From: Blastococcus colisei
GTDB taxonomy: Bacteria; Actinomycetota; Actinomycetes; Mycobacteriales; Geodermatophilaceae
Direction of reading: 5' to 3'
Assembly (NCBI RefSeq): GCF_006717095.1
Contig: NZ_VFQE01000002.1
Coordinates: 620,001 to 684,000, forward strand
DNA length: 64,000 nt
Shown here: in pieces, positions 8,508 through 16,136 of the stretch
Position numbering within the stretch: the stretch's first letter is position 1
Layout of the letters: each line of letters starts with the position of its first letter
The notes under the pieces: model-generated
What the model was told of the DNA's origin: nothing
What the model saw: the letters and a program-made list of their open reading frames with translations, nothing else
The model's database searches: none
Program-made: the position numbers and the translations under genes

Positions 8508-8907
8508 CCGACCGTGAGCATCTCTACCGGTCGCGCGCTTCTTACCTAGCCTGACTGAAGGAGCCGGAGCAGGCGCCCCGCCCCGGGTTCACCGGCGAGA
8601 TCGGTCGCCGCGCCGTCGACAACGCGCTCGCCCCCTACAGCTGAGCGCGCGGGCCGCGTTGCTCGGCTGGGTTCAGCGGCCGAGTCAGCACGTGGGACGA
8701 CACGAGCCGGACCTGCGCCTTCGCGCACATGCCCGTCAACCCGATCTGTCGGCACATGGTCACGGGAGCGGACAACCCGGACTCATCGGCACCCGAGCCG
8801 CTCCTCGCGCCCGCTCAAGGCGAACGCAGTATCGGATTTATGACATGCGTCACTTTGACTTCCCCCTGTCGTATTACAAGCACGTAGTCTTCATCCGATA
8901 ACAATCT
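8508..8907. other. Intergenic region with AT-rich dyad before lyase-like gene
   Basis: The last 90 bp are much richer in A/T than the surroundings and contain an inverted repeat, TATCGGAT at 8830-8837 and ATCCGATA at 8893-8900, just before the start of the first lyase-like gene. This is a plausible regulated promoter. Earlier, 8556-8645 holds a short frame ending GEIGRRAVDNALAPYS and a stop, which may be a remnant of a lost gene's C-terminus, but it is too short to identify. Confidence 0.5.
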
Positions 8908-10452
8908 GTGATGAAACTCCGTGAGGTCCTCGTGCGCCACCGTTCCCATCGCCCCCGTCACTCCTCCCGCGCCGCTGGTCGCCCCGCCCCGAAGCGTCAC
9001 TATCGCGTCCCTCTGACCGCCATGCTCGCCTGCTTGGCGCTGGCCGTCGTGCTGGCTCCGCCTGGGCTTCTCGGCGGGCGGGACGCCGTGACGCAGGGTG
9101 GCCTCGAGTCCGCCTCGCACTTCAGGACGTGGTGGTGGGCGGAGTGGTTCTCCAAGTCGACCACCGATTCGCTCCGCGGCCGCGCGGTGAAGGCCACCCC
9201 GGTCGAGGCCCGCGGAACCGCCCGGAAGGCCGCCGGACAGCGGGTGTCGAGCAGCGCTGCGACGTCGAGCAGCCGTCGCGCCGACGACGCGCGTGAGACG
9301 GCGCGGAGTACCACCGCTACGGCGCCGAGCACCGCCGGTGGGGCACGGAAGACGGGCAGCGCGGACCCGACCAGAGGTCCGGCACCGACCGCCGAACAGG
9401 GTGCGGACAGCGTCGGGTCCGCCCCCGCGACGGCAGGCTCCGCCAGGACCGGCCTCGCCAGGACCGGCTCCTCCAGCAGCGAGGGCATCCTGCTGTCCCC
9501 GGCCGAGTTGATGGCGCTGCCGACGTCCGGCCCCGGCTGGGACGCGATCATGGCACGGGTCGCAAAGCCGTACGGCGGCTCCTACACCCTCGGGACGCGG
9601 GAGGACGCGAACAAGGACGTGCTGGCCCACGCCCTCGCCGGCGCCCGCCTGGACAACGATGCCTACAAGGGCTTCGTCCGCGACAAGGTCGAGCGGATCA
9701 TGACCGCGCCGCGCAACGACGGCGACCTGCTGGCCACGTTGCGCCAGCTGCAGACGTATGTCGTCAGCGCCGACCTGATCGACCTTGCCTCGTTCGACCC
9801 GGCGCTCGACGCACGGTTCCGCACCTGGCTGGCCGCGGAGGTCCGTTTCAGCTACAGCGGGGGCGGCGGTGGCGGGTCGGTCATCTCCAATCACGACAAG
9901 AAGCCGAACAACTACGGCACGCACGCCGGCGCCACGCGTGTCGCCGCAGCCATCTACCTCGGTGACGACGCCGAGCTGCAGGCCGCCCGGGACGTCTGGT
10001 ACGGATGGGCCACCGGGGATCCCGCTTACTCCCACACGACCAGGAAGTGGACGGGCACCAGCTGGCAGTGCGACCCGAACCGTCCCGCGGGCATCAACGG
10101 TGCCGGCTGCGCCCGGGACGGCCAGAGCCTCGACGGGGTCATCCCCGAGGATCAGGTGCGCTGCGGCGAGTTCTCCCGGACCCCGTGCGAGACCAACTAC
10201 ATCCACGGCGCCACCGACGGCATGACCCTTGCCTTCTGGATGCTTGCCCGGCAGGGCGAGGACCCGTGGGCGTGGGGCGACCACGCCGCGCTGCGGCAGA
10301 TGCAGTGGAAGTACGCGAACGGGCAGGCTCCCTACAGCGGATTCCGCTGGCAGATCCCCGTCATCGAGGCCGCCTACGGCGTCGACTTCGCCGGAAACAC
10401 CGCCGATGCGACGTCGACAAACTTCGGCTTCGCCGACTGGTGGGCCCAGTGA
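8908..10452 (+). CDS. Exported alginate-lyase-like protein (first paralogue)
   Basis: 514 residues starting at adjacent GTG-ATG codons. A basic N-terminus is followed by a hydrophobic export segment at about residues 32-52 (LTAMLACLALAVVLAPPGL). About 140 low-complexity Ala/Ser/Thr-rich residues come next. A roughly 325-residue C-terminal domain follows, with KPNNYGTHAGATRVAAA, LDGVIPEDQVRCGEF and NYIHGATDGMTLAFWML. The Asn-Asn-x-Gly-x-His and DG-x-P-E-x-x-R features resemble alginate lyases of the alpha/alpha-toroid type (PF05426-like), so it may cleave a uronate-containing polysaccharide. That substrate is inference. It lies at the edge of a polysaccharide locus and is followed by a strong terminator. 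Its catalytic domain is about as long as that of the paralogue at 10808. Confidence 0.7.
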   Translation: MMKLREVLVRHRSHRPRHSSRAAGRPAPKRHYRVPLTAMLACLALAVVLAPPGLLGGRDAVTQGGLESASHFRTWWWAEWFSKSTTDSLRGRAVKATPVEARGTARKAAGQRVSSSAATSSSRRADDARETARSTTATAPSTAGGARKTGSADPTRGPAPTAEQGADSVGSAPATAGSARTGLARTGSSSSEGILLSPAELMALPTSGPGWDAIMARVAKPYGGSYTLGTREDANKDVLAHALAGARLDNDAYKGFVRDKVERIMTAPRNDGDLLATLRQLQTYVVSADLIDLASFDPALDARFRTWLAAEVRFSYSGGGGGGSVISNHDKKPNNYGTHAGATRVAAAIYLGDDAELQAARDVWYGWATGDPAYSHTTRKWTGTSWQCDPNRPAGINGAGCARDGQSLDGVIPEDQVRCGEFSRTPCETNYIHGATDGMTLAFWMLARQGEDPWAWGDHAALRQMQWKYANGQAPYSGFRWQIPVIEAAYGVDFAGNTADATSTNFGFADWWAQ

Positions 10453-10807
10453 CCAACCCCGGCGCATAGGACCATCCGCCGGTCACACCCTCGCGGTGTG
10501 ACCGGCGGATCGCGTCGGGGGCTTGGCATGGGCGCGTGCCGGTTGCCTGGCGACGATCCCGGCACCATCGCTGTCGCGGTGCCTCACCAGGCGGCTCTCC
10601 ATGCCCGGCGAGAACCAGGACAACCCCTCCGCCCAGGGGTGTGCGTTACCGTGGCTGGCGCTGCGAGACCGCCGATCAGCTCTCGGCGGCCGAGGGCTTC
10701 GACGCACCGACGCGATCCCGGAGGTCCAGCGATGCTGTCGTACGACGCCGCGCCGAGCCGCACGGCGGACGCGCGCCCGAGTAACGACGGACCCGTGAGC
10801 GGAACCA
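10453..10807. other. Gap between the two lyase-like genes
   Basis: Apart from the terminator at 10474-10510 I see no gene. The stretch from 10600 to 10740 can form several GC-rich stems (for example the CGCCGAT...TCGGCGG region near 10665) but matches no riboswitch consensus I know. The promoter of the second gene must lie in the last 100 bp. Confidence 0.4.
10474..10510 (+). terminator. 16-bp perfect hairpin terminator
   Basis: ATCCGCCGGTCACACC at 10474-10489 pairs fully with 10495-10510 across a 5-nt loop (CTCGC). No T-run follows, as is common for actinobacterial terminators. It lies 22 bp after the first lyase-like gene and should separate its transcript from the paralogue. Confidence 0.85.
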
Positions 10808-12247
10808 TTGGCTGACCGCCGCCGCGGACTCCTTCCCGGGAGCGGAGATCGTCTCCTGACAGCTCGGGTCCGGCGGCTCTGTGCGGCCCTCGTCGTCGCG
10901 CCCGCCGTCGCCCTTCCCATGGCCGGTTCCATCGACGCCTCGGGTCCCGTCGTCATTCCCGCCGCGGCGAGCCACATCATCACCGCTGACGAGACCGATC
11001 CCCAGCACAGCGGGAACGACGGCGTTGCGGTCCATGGCATCGGCGTCGCGGTCGAGCGGGTGCAGCCGAGCCCGGACGACGGCGGTGCCGAAGCACCTCC
11101 ATCCGGGGGCGAGGGCATCCTGCTGTCGCAGGCCGAGTTGATGGAGCTGCCGACGTCCGGACCCGGCTGGGACGCCATCATGGCGCGAGTCGAGGACCCC
11201 TACGGCGGGTCCTACATCCTCGGCGAGCGGGACGACGCGAACAAGGACGTGCTGGCCCACGCCCTCGCGGGAGCCCGCCTGGACAACGCGGCGTACAAAA
11301 CCTTCGTCCGCGACAACGTCGAGCGGATCATGACCGAGCCCCGCAACGACGGCGACCTGCTGGCTACGCTGCGCCAGCTGCAGACCTACATCATCAGCGC
11401 CGACCTGATCGACCTGGCGTCGTTCGACCCCGAGCTGGACGCCCGATTCCGGACGTGGCTGGCCGACGAGATCCGCTTCGACTACGAGGGCGGTGGAGGT
11501 GGCGGGTCGGTCGTCTCGAACCACAACAGGAAGCCCAACAACTACGGCACGCACGCCGGGGCGACACGGGTCGCCGCGGCGCTGTACCTGGGCGATGAGG
11601 AGGAACTCGAGGCCGCGCGCGACATCTGGTACGGGTGGGCCACCGGTGACCCCGACTACTCGCACGAGACCCGGAGGTGGACGGGCACCGACTGGCAGTG
11701 CGATCCCGATCGTCCCGCGGGCATCAACGCCGCCGGGTGCGCCCGTGACGGCAACAGCATCGACGGAGTCCTTCCCGAAGACCAGGAACGCTGTGGCGAG
11801 TACTCATGGCCGCCCTGCGAGACCAACTACATCCATGGCGCCACCGACGGCATGACATTGACGTTCTGGATGCTGGCGCAGCAGGGGGAAGACGCGTGGG
11901 CGTGGGGTGATCAGGCAGCGCTGCGGCAGATGGAGTGGAAGTACGCGAACGACCAGCCACCCTACGACGGCTTCCGCTGGCAGATTCCGGTCATCGAGGC
12001 TGCCTACGGCGTCGACTTCCCGGGGAACGCACCGCAGGCGACGTCGACGAACTTCGGCTTCGCCGACTGGTGGGCGCAGAATGAAGGGGCTCCCGTGCCG
12101 GAGAGCCGGACGGACAGCGCTCCTGCCCCTGACCCGGAACCCCCGGCCTCCTCCGGCCCAGGGCTCTGGCTCGTCGCGGTCATCGTCGTCAGCGGCGGCC
12201 TGCTGCTGACCCTGGCGATCCTGTTCATCCGACGTTCGAGGCGCTGA
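10808..12247 (+). CDS. Membrane-anchored alginate-lyase-like protein (second paralogue)
   Basis: 479 residues from a TTG start; an internal ATG near 10918 is an alternative. A signal-type helix lies at about residues 20-42. The roughly 325-residue lyase-like domain matches the upstream paralogue almost throughout (KPNNYGTHAGATRVAAA, NYIHGATDGMTL, QIPVIEAAYGVDFPGN). Unlike the first copy it ends in a linker, one membrane helix (GLWLVAVIVVSGGLLLTLAIL) and a basic stop-transfer tail. The pair is thus one released and one cell-attached enzyme. The Ser/Thr-rich spacer of the first protein is much shorter here. The gene ends 15 bp from the convergent ATP-grasp gene. Confidence 0.7.
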   Translation: MADRRRGLLPGSGDRLLTARVRRLCAALVVAPAVALPMAGSIDASGPVVIPAAASHIITADETDPQHSGNDGVAVHGIGVAVERVQPSPDDGGAEAPPSGGEGILLSQAELMELPTSGPGWDAIMARVEDPYGGSYILGERDDANKDVLAHALAGARLDNAAYKTFVRDNVERIMTEPRNDGDLLATLRQLQTYIISADLIDLASFDPELDARFRTWLADEIRFDYEGGGGGGSVVSNHNRKPNNYGTHAGATRVAAALYLGDEEELEAARDIWYGWATGDPDYSHETRRWTGTDWQCDPDRPAGINAAGCARDGNSIDGVLPEDQERCGEYSWPPCETNYIHGATDGMTLTFWMLAQQGEDAWAWGDQAALRQMEWKYANDQPPYDGFRWQIPVIEAAYGVDFPGNAPQATSTNFGFADWWAQNEGAPVPESRTDSAPAPDPEPPASSGPGLWLVAVIVVSGGLLLTLAILFIRRSRR

Positions 12248-12261
12248 GGAATCCGCCGCCC

Positions 12262-13536
12262 TCAGCCGGACCGTCGCGCCCGGAGAGCCGTTCGGCGCTC
12301 CCGGACCCGCCCCCCGGACAGCATCGTGAGCCTGCCCAGCGCCTTGCGCGTCGACTGCAGCAATTCGTGGAGGAACGGTGCCGGATCCGACCGCGAGAGC
12401 ACGGCGTGTGTCTTCGGCCCGCGCACGGAGCGGAGCCACTCCCCCGGCGTCAGCTCACCGCGTCTGAGGAAGTAGAGAGCCGACTGCATGTCCCGGCGAT
12501 CGTCGATCCACTTCGCCCCCCCGTATCGCTGCTCCCTGGCCGACGGCAGCGGCAACCCGACCATGTCGCAGTAGGCGGTGTAGAGCAGTTCGACGCCACC
12601 GCCCTCCGCGATGGCCGAACGGCCCGTCGGCCGGCCGATGTTCGGCTCGACGATCAGGTGCCGGCCAGTTCGCGCGTCCCGCTTCATCTCGACGTACCCG
12701 AGGCCCCGGTAGCCGAGCCCGGCGAACAGGCGCACCGTCTCGTCGAGGACGACGTCGTTCCGGCACTCCTCACCGAGGCTGCTGGTCCCGGTGTGCGGCG
12801 GCCATTGACGCAGCTTCCGCGCGACGAAGGTGGCGCGAGGGCGCGAGGCCTGGTCGAAGTAGACGTTGCATGAGAAGAGGGCGTCCACTCCGCCGTCGAT
12901 CCACTCCTGGGCGATGAACCGCTCCGACCACGGGGCCACCCGGTCGTAGACAGCGAGCAGTTCTTCGCCGTTGGCCAGCTGGAACGCCCTTTCCTTCGTC
13001 TGCGACTGCCAGGCCGCGGACTTCATCGGCGGCTTGAGCACCGCCGGGTAGCTCAAGGTCCGTGCCGCGTGCTCGGCGTCGCCGCGGTTCTCGATGATCA
13101 CAGTGGCCGGAACGGGCAAGCCGTTCTCCTGCGCATGGCGCAGGAAGGCGACCTTGTCCATGAGCATCTCGACCACGGCGTGGTCGGGTAGTGCGATGTG
13201 GAACCAGGGAATGAGCCGGTCACGATGGCTCGAGATCATCAGGACCGTCAGATCCGTGCACGGGATGAGCGCCGCCCGCCCGTCGAGCTGGGGCCCCAGG
13301 CGCAGGAGCGAATCGATGAGGTTCTCGCTGCCGAGATCGGCCTGGACGATCTGCCGGCACGCGCGGGTCCTCGACGCGTAGTGCCGCCGGTCGTTGGTCA
13401 GCCCGACGACCGGCACACCTCGCGCCGCCAGGATGCGTGCGGTCTGCAGACCGGTGATCGTGTCCAGACCGATGACGACGGCTGTCGGCCCGGTCACCTC
13501 GCGCGCCACCGTCCCCGTGACCGAACCGGAGATCAA
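12262..13536 (-). CDS. ATP-grasp ligase of the phosphonate-type operon
   Basis: 424 residues from a TTG start overlapping the PEP mutase stop (TTGA), with AGGAG about 10 bp ahead; the frame stays open upstream but inside pepM. The N-terminus is a Rossmann-like preATP-grasp domain (AVVIGLDTITGLQTAR). The ATP-grasp fold follows, with YPAVLKPPMK (nucleotide Lys near 168), FIAQEWIDGG, GYVEMKRD and IVEPNIGRP (metal-binding Glu and Asn near 297-299). Such enzymes join a carboxylate to an amine through an acyl-phosphate. Translational coupling to pepM suggests the acid is a phosphonate or its product, conjugated to an amino acid or amino sugar (inference). Other polysaccharide loci have similar ligases of unknown substrate. 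Confidence 0.8.
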   Translation of the reverse strand: MISGSVTGTVAREVTGPTAVVIGLDTITGLQTARILAARGVPVVGLTNDRRHYASRTRACRQIVQADLGSENLIDSLLRLGPQLDGRAALIPCTDLTVLMISSHRDRLIPWFHIALPDHAVVEMLMDKVAFLRHAQENGLPVPATVIIENRGDAEHAARTLSYPAVLKPPMKSAAWQSQTKERAFQLANGEELLAVYDRVAPWSERFIAQEWIDGGVDALFSCNVYFDQASRPRATFVARKLRQWPPHTGTSSLGEECRNDVVLDETVRLFAGLGYRGLGYVEMKRDARTGRHLIVEPNIGRPTGRSAIAEGGGVELLYTAYCDMVGLPLPSAREQRYGGAKWIDDRRDMQSALYFLRRGELTPGEWLRSVRGPKTHAVLSRSDPAPFLHELLQSTRKALGRLTMLSGGRVRERRTALRARRSG

Positions 13537-14429
13537 CCTCCGGACTCCTCGAGCGCGATCGTCTCCTTGGTCTTGACGAGCTCGAAGATGTGGTCGACCG
13601 CCGCGATGTGCGGATCGACCGCGGCAGCCTTGCGCTCGGACCGGAGGATGCCCAGCGTGTCCTCCATGGCCTGGACAGCTGCCCGCATCGGGTGGTTGGC
13701 GAGGATAACCATCTGGAAGCCCTTCTCGTGGAGCTCCTGGTCGGTGTAGTCGGGGAAGAGCGTCGGCACGGCCACCAGCGGGGTCTTGCCCAGACCTCCC
13801 CAGGTACCGAGGAACCCTTCGATCTCGCGCAGCGACTTGTCCTTCGAGTGGATCAGGATGGCATCGGCGCCGGCCTCGACGTAGGCGTCGGCCCGTTCGC
13901 ATGCCGCCTCGATGCCATGACCGGCGATCAGCGCCTCCACACGGGCGACCAGGACGAACGAGTCGGTCTCCTGCGCCTGCTTGCCCGCCCGGATCCGGCG
14001 CGCCTGCTCATCGGCGGGGATGAGCTCTCGCCTGGAGTCCCCGGTGTAGAGGCTGTTCCTCTTGGGGAAGAGGTTGTCCTCGATGCAGATGCCGGCGATA
14101 CCGCTCCGCTCGAACTCGACGACGGTGCGCACGACGTTGGTCAGGCCGCCGAATCCGTTGTCGCAGTCGGCTAGGACCGGCAGGTCGGTCGCGCCGTCGA
14201 TACGGACGGCTGCCGCCAGAGTCTCCGTCATGGTCGTCAGGTTCAGGTCCGGCAGTGCATGGGTCATCGTGGCGACGCCGAAGCCGCTCACCCACACCGC
14301 GTCGAAGCCGTAGGCCTCGATGAGCTGGGAGCTCATGGCATCGTGTGCCCCCACCGCCACGTACGGCTTGTCGGCCGCGAGCCCGGCGCGCATCGCGGCG
14401 CGCTTCTTCTCAGCACGATTGAGTCGCAT
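13533..14429 (-). CDS. pepM: Phosphoenolpyruvate mutase (phosphonate biosynthesis)
   Basis: 298 residues, the usual length; start ATG at 14429 behind GAAGAAGGATCTG. This PEP mutase/isocitrate lyase superfamily enzyme rearranges PEP to phosphonopyruvate, forming a C-P bond. Aligned by eye to Mytilus PEP mutase as I remember it, the active-site set is retained: Asp61, Asp88 and Asp90 (LADCDNGFGG), Glu117, Lys123 and Asn125 (IEDNLFPKRNS), Arg163 (VARVEALIAG) and His194 (AILIHSK). The signature normally reads EDKxFPKxNS; here its first Lys is Asn119. The lyase-type KKCGH motif is absent. A phosphonopyruvate hydrolase is the main alternative. No decarboxylase neighbour is visible, but a 2-hydroxyacid dehydrogenase gene lies 52 bp upstream and an ATP-grasp gene overlaps downstream. 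Confidence 0.87.
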   Translation of the reverse strand: MRLNRAEKKRAAMRAGLAADKPYVAVGAHDAMSSQLIEAYGFDAVWVSGFGVATMTHALPDLNLTTMTETLAAAVRIDGATDLPVLADCDNGFGGLTNVVRTVVEFERSGIAGICIEDNLFPKRNSLYTGDSRRELIPADEQARRIRAGKQAQETDSFVLVARVEALIAGHGIEAACERADAYVEAGADAILIHSKDKSLREIEGFLGTWGGLGKTPLVAVPTLFPDYTDQELHEKGFQMVILANHPMRAAVQAMEDTLGILRSERKAAAVDPHIAAVDHIFELVKTKETIALEESGG

Positions 14430-14481
14430 CAGATCCTTCTTCCGCTGGTGGTTGTTCCGGGTGATCGAGGTGCGGCCAGGG

Positions 14482-15456
14482 TCACGGGGCGGTCCCGGCC
14501 ACGATCTCCTCCGGGTGCAGCTGCTGGTCGAGGCAGCCCTGCTCGTGCGCGCGGAGCAACTCGACGACCCGTTCGCCGATGAGCCGCTGGGAGTCCCATG
14601 CCATTGCGCCGATGTGCGGGCTGAGGACGACGTTGGGCAGAGCGGCGAGGGGGGACAGCACTCCCTCCCCTTCGCGCTCGTGTACGTCCAAGGCGGCCCC
14701 CAGAACCCGCCCACCCTCCCTGAGCTCGGTGAGCAGGGCCTGCTCGTCCACGACGCCGCCCCGAGCCACGTTGACCAGGAACGACCGCTCCTTCATGCGC
14801 GACAGGACGTCCGCGCCGATCATGTGGTGGGTGCGTTCGTCGAGCGGGACGTGCAGGCACAGGAAGTCGGACTCGGCGACCACCGTGTCGAAGTCGGTGA
14901 GGCTGATGCCCCGATCCGCCAGAGCAGCCTGCACCCCCGCATGTGGATTGTCGACACAGCCGATGGCGCGCATCCCCCACGCGGCCCCCATCTCGCCGAC
15001 GCGGCTACCGATGCGACCCGCCCCGACGATGCCGATGGTCTTGCCGGCCAGGAGCGGCCCGCCCAGCTCGGCCTTCGGCCAGTGGCCCTCGCGGAGCAGG
15101 CGATCGGCCAAGGTGACCTTCCGGGCCAGGCTGAGCAGCAGCGCGAAGGTCAGCTCGGCAACCGGCTGTGCCGACGAACCGGGTACCCGCACGACCTGGA
15201 CGCCGCGCTCGAAGGCGTAGGGAAGGTCGATGTTGTCCAGACCGGATCCGGCCCGCACCAGCAGGGCCAGGTTCGGGGCGGAGTCGAGGACCTGCGCCGA
15301 GATCGTGACGCCGCTGCGGAAGATCACCGCCTCGCGGTCGGCTACGAGCGTGGCTAGCTCTTCCTCGGACGCATTGAACGCCCGCACCACGTCGTGGTCA
15401 CGCTCGAGCGCGTCAATCGCGGCTGGGTCGATCGAGCTGGCGAGGAGGATCTTCAC
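14482..15456 (-). CDS. D-2-hydroxyacid dehydrogenase, possible phosphonopyruvate reductase
   Basis: 324 residues from a GTG overlapping the preceding stop by 4 bp. It has the two-domain plan of the family: NAD-binding GAGRIG at 145-150 with Asp169 at the end of the second strand (favouring NAD over NADP), catalytic Arg232 (VNVARGGVVDE), an acidic residue near 260 (LDVHEREGEG) and His281 (SPHIGAMAWDS). It most resembles phosphoglycerate-dehydrogenase-type enzymes but lacks an ACT domain. Next to PEP mutase, the natural proposal is reduction of phosphonopyruvate to phosphonolactate, as described for VlpB in valinophos biosynthesis. This is inference from context. Confidence 0.82.
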   Translation of the reverse strand: MKILLASSIDPAAIDALERDHDVVRAFNASEEELATLVADREAVIFRSGVTISAQVLDSAPNLALLVRAGSGLDNIDLPYAFERGVQVVRVPGSSAQPVAELTFALLLSLARKVTLADRLLREGHWPKAELGGPLLAGKTIGIVGAGRIGSRVGEMGAAWGMRAIGCVDNPHAGVQAALADRGISLTDFDTVVAESDFLCLHVPLDERTHHMIGADVLSRMKERSFLVNVARGGVVDEQALLTELREGGRVLGAALDVHEREGEGVLSPLAALPNVVLSPHIGAMAWDSQRLIGERVVELLRAHEQGCLDQQLHPEEIVAGTAP

Positions 15457-16136
15457 GTGCGCCTCTTCTCGAAGAATTCGGTGATGACGGTTGCTACGTC
15501 CTTGGCGACGGCATCCAGCGGGCGGTCGGCGTCGACCACCTCGGAATGCGGAAGCATGTGAGCGAACTGCAGGTACTGCCCACGTCGGCGCTCCAGCCAT
15601 TCCACGCTCGCTTCGTGCTTGCGGTCGAAGAGCACCTGACCGGGCGCATCGAGGCAGATCACGAGGTCCGGCTTCGGATAGACGTGCTTCAGAAGGAAGC
15701 CGTGGACGCGCGAGGTGGCTGATCGACGGCCTTCCGTTGCGATGTCGAAGTGGTAGTAGTCGGCGTAGAAGTGGCGGTCGAACACCACGATCGAGCCGCG
15801 CCTCCGGTGGTACTGGGCGACCGTCTGACGGAACCACTCCTCGGCCAGCCACATCAGCAGCCGGGCCCCCCGAGCGATGCCCTTGAGGACTCGCCGGACC
15901 GGGTTGCCGGTCGCCGGCGGGACCTGCTCCGAAGGAGCCACCATGTCAGGACGACGGCCACGGGCCTTCTTGACGGCGAGTGCCAGCCGGGTGGTGGGCA
16001 GCATCAGGCCGCTCGCCTCGAGATTGACGCCCATGTAGATGCGCTTCACCGGCGCCGGCATCGGTTCACGCTCGAGCAGCGCGGTGATGGTGCTCTTGCC
16101 TGCGCCGTCCGGGCCGATGATCGCAACGCTGATCAT
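15453..16136 (-). CDS. Thymidylate-kinase-like P-loop kinase
   Basis: 227 residues from an ATG; first gene of the operon and overlapping the dehydrogenase by GTGA. The P-loop is IIGPDGAGKST (residues 6-16), followed by the DR-type motif VVFDRHFYADYYHFD and an Arg-rich lid (ERRRGQYLQF). These are features of the nucleoside monophosphate kinase fold. It differs from housekeeping thymidylate kinases by a long basic insertion around residues 55-95. Similar proteins occur in actinobacterial polysaccharide clusters with no proven substrate. Here it could phosphorylate a phosphonate or nucleotide intermediate (inference). A cellular tmk role is unlikely given the operon. Confidence 0.75.
   Translation of the reverse strand: MISVAIIGPDGAGKSTITALLEREPMPAPVKRIYMGVNLEASGLMLPTTRLALAVKKARGRRPDMVAPSEQVPPATGNPVRRVLKGIARGARLLMWLAEEWFRQTVAQYHRRRGSIVVFDRHFYADYYHFDIATEGRRSATSRVHGFLLKHVYPKPDLVICLDAPGQVLFDRKHEASVEWLERRRGQYLQFAHMLPHSEVVDADRPLDAVAKDVATVITEFFEKRRT

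Noticed and set aside
8556-8645. Pseudogene fragment ending GEIGRRAVDNALAPYS
   Set aside because: Only about 29 codons after an in-frame stop. Too short to assign to any family, so not listed as a pseudogene.
10511-10807. Riboswitch upstream of the second lyase-like gene
   Set aside because: GC-rich stems are present, but none of the conserved cores I know (c-di-GMP, c-di-AMP, cobalamin, SAM) can be matched.
13533-14429. Isocitrate or methylisocitrate lyase instead of PEP mutase
   Set aside because: The KKCGH catalytic motif of the lyases is absent, and the PEP mutase set (FPKxNS with Glu, Lys and Asn; ILIHSK) is present.
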